Below are positions 42,380 to 47,396 of a stretch of DNA of 47,396 nt, piece by piece. A program made the position numbers and the translations under genes. The stretch comes from Methanosarcinaceae archaeon (lineage in GTDB: Archaea > Halobacteriota > Methanosarcinia > Methanosarcinales > Methanosarcinaceae), in the NCBI GenBank assembly GCA_023544565.1, contig JAMJFS010000012.1:1-47396 (forward strand). The letters run 5' to 3'. How positions within the stretch are numbered: position 1 is the stretch's first letter; every line of letters begins with the position of its first letter. The notes beneath the pieces are model-generated. The model saw nothing but the letters and a program-made list of their open reading frames with translations, searched no databases and was not told the DNA's origin.

Positions 42380-44098
42380 TCAATTATCATCATCACTAAA
42401 ACTTAACATCGTCGTTTTCATGTTAGACAGATCAACAACAGGAATCAAGGCAGGTGTTGGCATAAGATTCACGCGTTTTTGAAAATCAGTTTGCGCCTGC
42501 CATGTACCTGAATTTATTAAAAGTACATTCTTGTAGTTTTTGATCCCCACAGTATGAACATGTCCGCAGTGAAGAATATCGGGAATCTGATTTATCACAA
42601 AATGGTCTTGCTTTTCAGGTGCAATGGAAACCCTGCTCCCATATATTGGAGAAAGATGCCTGCGCTTCATCATCTCGACCATTGCGGTTGTTGGGTCTTG
42701 GTACGACACACCCGGAATTGCTGCCACAAGATCATCGATCGAACGCCCATGATACATAAGCACCTTTACGCCATCAAGATTAACCATTGCGGGATTGCCC
42801 ACAAAAGTAATGTTACCATTACGACCATTATCACCATTACCATTGTAGTTGAAATGTGATCTTATGTGGTCCGGAAATCTTGGCTGCGGCTCTGCCTGCC
42901 GTACAGCGTCATGATTGCCGGGTCCTATTATTATCTTTATATGAGACGGTATTTGATCGAAGTACTCGACCGCCTTTTTGTACTGGTCATACACATCATA
43001 TATCTCAAGTTCCTTGTCCTGACCCGGGAATATGCCCACACCATCAACAAGATCACCTGCAACCACTAGATACCTTACTTCACCGGATATCTTGCGCATA
43101 TCCTCATTATCCACGTCCCCATTCAAAAAATCAATAAAACGATGCCATGCATCCTTAAGAAAAGTCGAACTCCCGATATGTACATCCGATATAAAAACCG
43201 CTTTTCCGGATGTGGTACTCTTCCTATGTGGCATTGCAGGGAGATCAGGCATGATTATCTTTTTTACGATCATCAAATTTCCATCATTAGTAAGCGCACC
43301 TGTAACACCCACAACTTCATCAAGCACAAGACAAGACGCCTCTTCGAACAGATCCTTATCTGCCATGCGTACAAGCACCGAAAACGATCCTGTCGGGTCC
43401 TCCAATTCAAGGATCTTATGTCCATTGGTTGTGGTTTTGATATCAGATACCATTCCTATGATGGATATCTCATTATAACCTCCCTCACCCCGCTCCTGCC
43501 TCATTCCCCCGCCTTTTCTGCGGTTCTTGACAAGGCTCTCTATAGGTCTTGCACTTACCCTGCCGCGTATCATCTCACTCAATTTACTGTACCGGTTCCT
43601 GAAATACTGGACAAATTCCATATACTCGCCAACACATGTTGACTGATCCGTTATGTCTGAAATGATATCAACAGGGCTCTCTGCATATCTGCAATTAGAA
43701 TTAAACTTAGACTTAGACTTACAGTCATTAAGCGATCGAGATGTTGAAGAAAAAGGAAAAGATGGTATAGATGATGGTAGTGATTCTGCATGGGTAAGCA
43801 TTTCTGATGCAGAGGAAACGGTTTCAAAATTTGGACTACTGGAGATGGAACTTGAATTTGGATTAAGACTAAGATTAAGATTAATATCTGAATGTAAATT
43901 TTCTTGATCAGTATTTAAACTAAAACTATCAAAATCTATATGTTTGGCTTCAACTACGAACACAGATTCATCGATGGTTGCAAGTATATGTCCGACAAGT
44001 TGAATCGGAGAATCATGTGCAGATATTACTTCCACAGCATCAGGGCTCACCTGATAGCCTTCTTCTGCAAACATTGCTATAATATCGATTTTTTGCAT
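42380..44098 (-). CDS. polB: DNA polymerase D small subunit (DP1)
   Basis: The 572-residue exonuclease subunit of the archaeal replicative PolD has an OB fold (about 205-285) and a calcineurin-like phosphoesterase domain. Metal motifs are ISDVHIGS, VAGDLVDG, GPGNHDA, YHGRS and CGHVHT. The catalytic residues are all present, so 3'-5' proofreading is expected. Residues about 56-140 are a Ser/Asn-rich, low-complexity insertion, partly encoded by hexamer DNA repeats. It lies near orc1 and the origin, a usual euryarchaeal arrangement. Confidence 0.95.
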   Translation of the reverse strand: MQKIDIIAMFAEEGYQVSPDAVEVISAHDSPIQLVGHILATIDESVFVVEAKHIDFDSFSLNTDQENLHSDINLNLSLNPNSSSISSSPNFETVSSASEMLTHAESLPSSIPSFPFSSTSRSLNDCKSKSKFNSNCRYAESPVDIISDITDQSTCVGEYMEFVQYFRNRYSKLSEMIRGRVSARPIESLVKNRRKGGGMRQERGEGGYNEISIIGMVSDIKTTTNGHKILELEDPTGSFSVLVRMADKDLFEEASCLVLDEVVGVTGALTNDGNLMIVKKIIMPDLPAMPHRKSTTSGKAVFISDVHIGSSTFLKDAWHRFIDFLNGDVDNEDMRKISGEVRYLVVAGDLVDGVGIFPGQDKELEIYDVYDQYKKAVEYFDQIPSHIKIIIGPGNHDAVRQAEPQPRFPDHIRSHFNYNGNGDNGRNGNITFVGNPAMVNLDGVKVLMYHGRSIDDLVAAIPGVSYQDPTTAMVEMMKRRHLSPIYGSRVSIAPEKQDHFVINQIPDILHCGHVHTVGIKNYKNVLLINSGTWQAQTDFQKRVNLMPTPALIPVVDLSNMKTTMLSFSDDDN

Positions 44099-44325
44099 TG
44101 TAATATACCTTGTATGTACCTGATATTCACCAATTATCCACTAACATTTCACCAATAGTTTTAATAATGTTCGGTTATATACTAACAACTATTATTGTGT
44201 TATCTTATGATAAATGTTATAGGCCCATCATTACAACTGGCAATCACAATAATTAACAATAAATATACATAACTAAATTATAACTACATGGTAATATGAT
44301 TTAATATTATGATGTATTATTCATA

Positions 44326-44375
44326 ATTATAATGTGATACCATATTATAATGTGATACCATATTATAATATATAC
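44326..44375 (+). repeat. 18-bp tandem repeats with TATA-like ends before the signal peptidase gene
   Basis: ATTATAATGTGATACCAT occurs twice in exact succession (44326-44361) and is followed by a truncated unit, ATTATAATATATAC. The last unit is the likely TATA box, 25-35 bases before ATG 44395. Confidence 0.75.
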
Positions 44376-44394
44376 AATTGTTAGGAAAAATAAA

Positions 44395-44955
44395 ATGAGC
44401 CTAAAAGATAAAATTGATACATTTAGAAATAGCGACAAATTTTGGATCTCACTAACACGTGATATTCTTACTGTAGGATTAGCTGTGTTGATATTTGTAT
44501 CCTTTTCCCAAATTGCATTTGGGATGTGGACTCCTATGGTAGCTGTTGAATCAGGAAGTATGGAACCACACATGAATGTCGGGGATATTATTTTTATTGA
44601 AAATATAGATCGAACCAAGGTAATTCCCAACCAGCCCGATAATGGAGATTATTTATCATTTGAAAAAAGCGGGGACGTTATATTGTATCGTCCATACGGT
44701 AAAACAGATACGACACCGATCATCCACAGAGCTATGTACTATGTGGAAAAAGGAGAACCGATGTGGACCGATGGACCACCGGCACCAAACAATGGATACA
44801 TTACCAAAGGCGATAACATTCTAACTAATACACATTTTGATCAACAAGGAGATATCAGTTATCATATTCCTGTTAAAAAGGAATGGATCATTGGGGTTGC
44901 ACGATATAAGATACCTTATGTAGGGTATCTAAGACTATTGCTTCCAAGATTCTGA
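44395..44955 (+). CDS. Signal peptidase I, archaeal/ER type
   Basis: The 186-residue membrane protease has an N-terminal membrane helix (about 20-48) and a catalytic Ser in VESGSMEPHMNVGD (Ser55). The general-base residue is His, in TPIIHRAMYYVE (His111), as in archaeal and eukaryotic ER signal peptidases rather than bacterial Lys types. GYITKGDNILTNTHFD supplies the conserved Asp region. A C-terminal hydrophobic segment (PYVGYLRLLLPRF) may be a second anchor. It cleaves secretory signal peptides such as those of the protease and exporter proteins in this window. Confidence 0.92.
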   Translation: MSLKDKIDTFRNSDKFWISLTRDILTVGLAVLIFVSFSQIAFGMWTPMVAVESGSMEPHMNVGDIIFIENIDRTKVIPNQPDNGDYLSFEKSGDVILYRPYGKTDTTPIIHRAMYYVEKGEPMWTDGPPAPNNGYITKGDNILTNTHFDQQGDISYHIPVKKEWIIGVARYKIPYVGYLRLLLPRF

Positions 44956-44973
44956 TAAAAATAGTTTGACAAA

Positions 44974-44990
44974 TGCATCTTATAGATGCA
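44974..44990. terminator. Hairpin between convergent signal peptidase and orc1 genes
   Basis: TGCATCT-TAT-AGATGCA is a perfect 7-bp-arm hairpin overlapping the end of orc1 and 19 bases after the peptidase stop. It may end both transcripts. Confidence 0.4.
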
Positions 44991-46215
44991 TCTGGGAAAC
45001 TATTGAAGGATTAAAATTTTCAAGTGGTTTTAATCTATAATCTTCAAGAAGCACATTGCGTGTACTGGAAGTAGAAACACTTAATGATATTTCCTTTGTC
45101 CTGCCATAACGTCCTTTGCTCACAACAATTGCATTCACAATTCCAAGCATATCCAATTCTGATATAAGATCTGTGATCCTGCGCTGTGTCAAGAAATCTA
45201 CATCTATATTGTTACAGAATTTTAGATAAATATTATACACCTGACCGGTTGTTACATTTCTATATCCTTTATTTCGAAGATATATTATACTGTATAATAC
45301 TAATTTAGATTGGGTCGGAAGTGTACGCACAACCTCAACAATACGATCGACCTCGATCTTTTCCTGAGCATTTTTTACATGTCTTTCTTCAACTTTAGAT
45401 TGATTCTCACGTTCTGCCAGCTCTCCTGAAACTCTTAGTAGATCAAGTGCTCTTCTAGCATCACCATGTTCTTGTGCCGCAAATGCTGCACAAAGCGGAA
45501 TAACCATATCATCTAAAACACCATCTTTGTATGCTATTTGAGCTCTTTCTTTCAGGATATCACTGATCTGTTCAGCATCATATGGAGGAAATATAATTTC
45601 TTCTTCACCAAGAGAACTTTTTACTCTTGGATCAAGAAATTCTGTAAATTTCAAATCATTGGATACACCGATCATACTAACTTTGGATCTTTTAAGATCG
45701 GTATTGATGCGAGAAAGATTATAAAGAACATCATCGCTTTTTTTAACTAATTTATCTATCTCATCAAGAATAATAATAATAACTTGTTCTTTCGAATCAA
45801 TTGATTCTTTAAATGTTGAAAAAACCTGATCAGTTGGCCATCCAGTCATAGGAACATCTTCCCCAAACTGTCGTGCAAGATTTGCTAATAATCTGTACTG
45901 CGTATCGATAACTTCACAATTTATATATAACACAATACAAGAAACATTCATTGCTTCACTTTTTTTTTCAAGTTCTATTCCAACATGACGAGTAGCTGCT
46001 GTTTTACCTGTACCCGTTTTTCCATATATGAGAATATTTGATGGTGTATCTCCACGAAGTGCTGATACCAATATTGTAGCAAGATTATTAACCTGAACAT
46101 CTCTATGTAATAAAAAATCAGGAGTATAAGATGGTCTAAGAACTTCTTTATTTTTAAAGATCGGTTCATTATTAAGTAATTCCTGAAATAATCCATCTAA
46201 CGATTTATTTTTCAC
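44980..46215 (-). CDS. cdc6: Replication initiator Orc1/Cdc6
   Basis: The 411-residue AAA+ initiator has Walker A GKTGTGKT (65-72) and Walker B IIIILDEIDKL (Asp151-Glu152). The sensor 1 region is GVSNDLKFTEFLDPRVKSSL. A lid domain carries GDARRALDLLRVSGELAE, and a C-terminal winged helix (about 310-405) contacts origin DNA. It binds origin recognition boxes and loads MCM. The gene runs away from an AT-rich region holding ORB-like sites, the usual archaeal orc1-oriC arrangement. Confidence 0.95.
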   Translation of the reverse strand: MKNKSLDGLFQELLNNEPIFKNKEVLRPSYTPDFLLHRDVQVNNLATILVSALRGDTPSNILIYGKTGTGKTAATRHVGIELEKKSEAMNVSCIVLYINCEVIDTQYRLLANLARQFGEDVPMTGWPTDQVFSTFKESIDSKEQVIIIILDEIDKLVKKSDDVLYNLSRINTDLKRSKVSMIGVSNDLKFTEFLDPRVKSSLGEEEIIFPPYDAEQISDILKERAQIAYKDGVLDDMVIPLCAAFAAQEHGDARRALDLLRVSGELAERENQSKVEERHVKNAQEKIEVDRIVEVVRTLPTQSKLVLYSIIYLRNKGYRNVTTGQVYNIYLKFCNNIDVDFLTQRRITDLISELDMLGIVNAIVVSKGRYGRTKEISLSVSTSSTRNVLLEDYRLKPLENFNPSIVSQMHL

Positions 46216-46299
46216 TTTTCCACCAATCCTATATTAAATTTTTACAATATTAAATATTAAAAAAATATTAATATAATTAATCTTTTTTTATTTTTAATA

Positions 46300-46354
46300 G
46301 TATATAATTCATAAAATTATATAATTCGAGTCAATCTGAATATCAGCGAAGATT
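46300..46354 (+). repeat. 53-bp dispersed repeat, degenerate origin-side copy
   Basis: AATTCGAGTCAATCTGAATA and then TCAGCGAAGATT match the conserved half of copy A (217-269) in the same orientation. The TATA-rich half is diverged. Confidence 0.55.
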
Positions 46355-46416
46355 TTTTTCGTATTTAATAGTTCCAATAGATGCAATGGAAGTATAGCTT
46401 ATTAATAGTTATGGTT

Positions 46417-46440
46417 AAAACCCCTATGTTTCTTCTGGAA
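46417..46440 (-). promoter_or_regulatory. ORB-like site 1
   Basis: On the minus strand TTCCAGAAGAAACATAGGGG then TTTT. The TTCCA..GAAAC core followed by a G-run is the archaeal origin recognition box pattern. Confidence 0.7.
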
Positions 46441-46552
46441 TTTTAAATAATATAAAATAAATAAAAAAAATCGTTATCTATAAACATCTTTTTTATTGAT
46501 ATATAATTTGTTTATATATAATTATTTAGTTCGATTGGAATAAAAATATTAA

Positions 46553-46574
46553 GACCCCTTTATTTCAATTGGAA
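46553..46574 (-). promoter_or_regulatory. ORB-like site 2
   Basis: On the minus strand TTCCAATTGAAATAAAGGGG then TC. Same core and G-run as the other sites. Confidence 0.7.
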
Positions 46575-46591
46575 TATTTATATATGACAGA

Positions 46592-46613
46592 GACCCTATA
46601 ATTTCAACTGGAA
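46592..46613 (-). promoter_or_regulatory. ORB-like site 3
   Basis: On the minus strand TTCCAGTTGAAATTATAGGG then TC. It lies 17 bases from site 2 in the same orientation. Confidence 0.7.
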
Positions 46614-46619
46614 TGAATA

Positions 46620-46842
46620 AAATATGTTTATTATATTTTATAATAAAATTTTAAAAAAATATGATGTTAATTGTAATAAATTAATAATATATAATAATTT
46701 CTATTTACTTTATTAATAAATTAATTAAAATGTTTATTTTAATTGATTTTAATTGATTAATTAATTTTAATTGATTAATTGATTTTAGTTAATTAATTGA
46801 TTTTAGTTAATTAATTGATTTTAGTTAATTTTAATCAATTTT
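46620..46842. other. AT-rich tract, candidate duplex-unwinding element
   Basis: The tract is nearly pure A/T. It includes three exact 18-bp tandem copies of AATTGATTTTAGTTAATT (46777-46830). It lies between oppositely oriented ORB-like sites, as expected for the melting region of an archaeal origin. Confidence 0.7.
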
Positions 46843-46846
46843 AAAA

Positions 46847-46870
46847 TTCCAATCGAAATCATAGGGTCCC
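46847..46870 (+). promoter_or_regulatory. ORB-like site 4, opposite orientation
   Basis: On the plus strand TTCCAATCGAAATCATAGGG then TCCC. It faces sites 1-3 across the AT-rich tract. Confidence 0.72.
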
Positions 46871-47095
46871 TCATTAATTTTCCATATACAGATATCAATA
46901 TAAATTGAATAAATTTAGATCAATTAAATAGTTAATTTAAATTATGCTACTTTATATATAATTCTCAATTATTTCTTCTTTAAAAATCTCCCGTTCAATA
47001 GTATCTCCGAAGAACTACTAAATTTTGTTTATTCTGTCCTCCCTTCCCCGAATTTTTGAACTCTAATTGATTATACTCGACTAAATATAGTAATC

Positions 47096-47127
47096 TTTAA
47101 ATATATGGGATATCCATAGGATATCCT
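47096..47127 (+). promoter_or_regulatory. Promoter with paired GGATATCC motifs before the DUF2080 gene
   Basis: TTTAAATATA (47096-47105) is a TATA box about 28 bases before ATG 47128. Two palindromic GGATATCC units separated by ATA follow it and could be operator half-sites or an element end. Confidence 0.5.
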
Positions 47128-47280
47128 ATGAAAAAAGTAGAGATACAACCACAAAATCATCTAGAAATAGAAGGTATCGAAGGATTTCTTGTTCGCAAAG
47201 TAACAAAATTCGGAAACAGCGCCAAAGTTGATTGTCCAAAAGAGTACCTTGGACGCACGGTTTATCTGGTGATAGTATGA
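47128..47280 (+). CDS. DUF2080 transposon-encoded small protein, 50 aa
   Basis: The peptide begins MKKVEIQPQNHLEIEGIEGF and ends LVRKVTKFGNSAKVDCPKEY then LGRTVYLVIV. The VTKFGNSAKVxxPKEYLGRxVxVVIV pattern is the DUF2080 family, small AbrB-like proteins encoded just ahead of transposase genes in methanogen insertion elements. It may be a DNA-binding regulator of the element. Its stop overlaps the next start as ATGA. Confidence 0.82.
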   Translation: MKKVEIQPQNHLEIEGIEGFLVRKVTKFGNSAKVDCPKEYLGRTVYLVIV

Positions 47281-47393
47281 CAATTGATCCAACTCGGACT
47301 TTTAGAACACTAAAAACATTAGACACATTCATCGATCGTTCTTTAGATCTAAAACCAAAAGGAAAATTTCTTTCTGAATTTCATTATGAGTGA
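47277..47393 (+). CDS. Possible transposase N-terminus, short frame at the window end
   Basis: Starting at the ATGA overlap, the frame reads MTIDPTRTFRTLKTLDTFID, then RSLDLKPKGKFLSEFHYE and TGA. Position and coupling suggest the transposase that normally follows DUF2080. The stop is created by the final 12 bases of the window, which equal the tandem unit at 41281-41328. The gene may therefore be interrupted by a repeat array beyond the window; it cannot be judged complete. Confidence 0.45.
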   Translation: MTIDPTRTFRTLKTLDTFIDRSLDLKPKGKFLSEFHYE

Positions 47394-47396
47394 GAT

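Larger units (their letters stand above)
46216..47127. other. Probable chromosomal replication origin (oriC)
   Basis: The 0.9-kb gene-free region upstream of orc1/cdc6 is extremely AT-rich. It contains four ORB-like sites (46417-46440, 46553-46574, 46592-46613, 46847-46870) and an AT-rich tract with an 18-bp tandem repeat. The three left-hand sites point one way and the right-hand one the other, with the AT-rich tract between. This matches the layout of archaeal origins. A 53-bp dispersed repeat copy (46300-46354) lies at its orc1-proximal side. Confidence 0.8.

Noticed and set aside
46526-46541. Additional ORB-like site around TTCGATTGGAAT
   Set aside because: It has the TTCCAATCGAA half but no G-run, so it is at best a partial box.
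1-47396. tRNA, rRNA and riboswitch genes
   Set aside because: I looked for T-arm consensus, cloverleaf-forming GC-rich stretches and known riboswitch cores on both strands and saw none. A tRNAscan or Rfam search would be decisive.

Overview
The window is euryarchaeal. It carries the small subunit of the archaeal family-D DNA polymerase, an Orc1/Cdc6 initiator, aRF1, the tRNA wyosine enzyme TYW1, an archaeal HMG-CoA synthase/thiolase/DUF35 cluster, an ER-type signal peptidase and a DUF2115 (UPF0305) protein. TATA boxes about 25-30 bases ahead of starts, many near-leaderless genes, and some GGTG-type ribosome binding sites also fit. The three-OB RPA, COG1709 regulator, CBS-protein array, SelB-like protein and corrinoid-type methionine synthase point to the Methanosarcinaceae (a methanogen or a relative such as ANME-3). 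The genus cannot be fixed from this sequence, and no methanogenesis operon is present.

Layout. 1-3089: a leaderless two-gene unit (unknown protein plus endonuclease IV-like protein) and an AAA/DUF4143 ATPase with a long inverted repeat upstream. 3090-7234: an exporter operon (secreted anchored protein, two FtsX/MacB-type permeases, one ATPase). 7235-13350: small genes and debris: AN1 zinc finger, flavodoxin, DUF2115, a J-domain pseudogene fused to a 346-bp duplicated piece of a PAPS-reductase-like gene, an MNT antitoxin with a truncated HEPN partner, the PAPS-reductase-like gene itself, and a RelBE-like pair. 13350-21452: threonine synthase, orphan Cas4-like nuclease, COG1709 regulator, the HMG-CoA synthase/thiolase/DUF35/CYTH operon, a decayed CBS/Kef antiporter, and RPA. 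21463-24048: an accessory island (IS200-type TnpA element, predicted nuclease, DUF433/DUF5615 toxin-antitoxin pair, hairpin repeats and gene fragments).

24049-31251: five consecutive CBS-domain genes, an ATP-dependent RNA ligase and a degenerate SelB-like protein, a possible nucleotide-sensing and RNA/translation neighbourhood. 31269-34608: KaiC-like ATPase with an unknown partner, hisG, and a SpoIIM-type membrane protein. 34871-37721: secreted subtilisin-like protease and folate-independent methionine synthase. 37868-38028: a MITE-like or structured element. 38113-44098: argS, aRF1, TYW1 and PolD small subunit, all on the minus strand and separated by short tandem repeats. 44395-46215: signal peptidase and orc1/cdc6. 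46216-47127: a probable chromosomal replication origin, with four origin-recognition-box-like sites around an AT-rich tandem-repeat tract. The window ends in a transposon-related DUF2080 gene and the start of a possible transposase.

The region is notable for dispersed and tandem repeats: a 53-bp element in four copies (one next to the origin), a 66-bp element in two copies, GC-rich REP-like palindromes, and promoter or gene-end tandem repeats.
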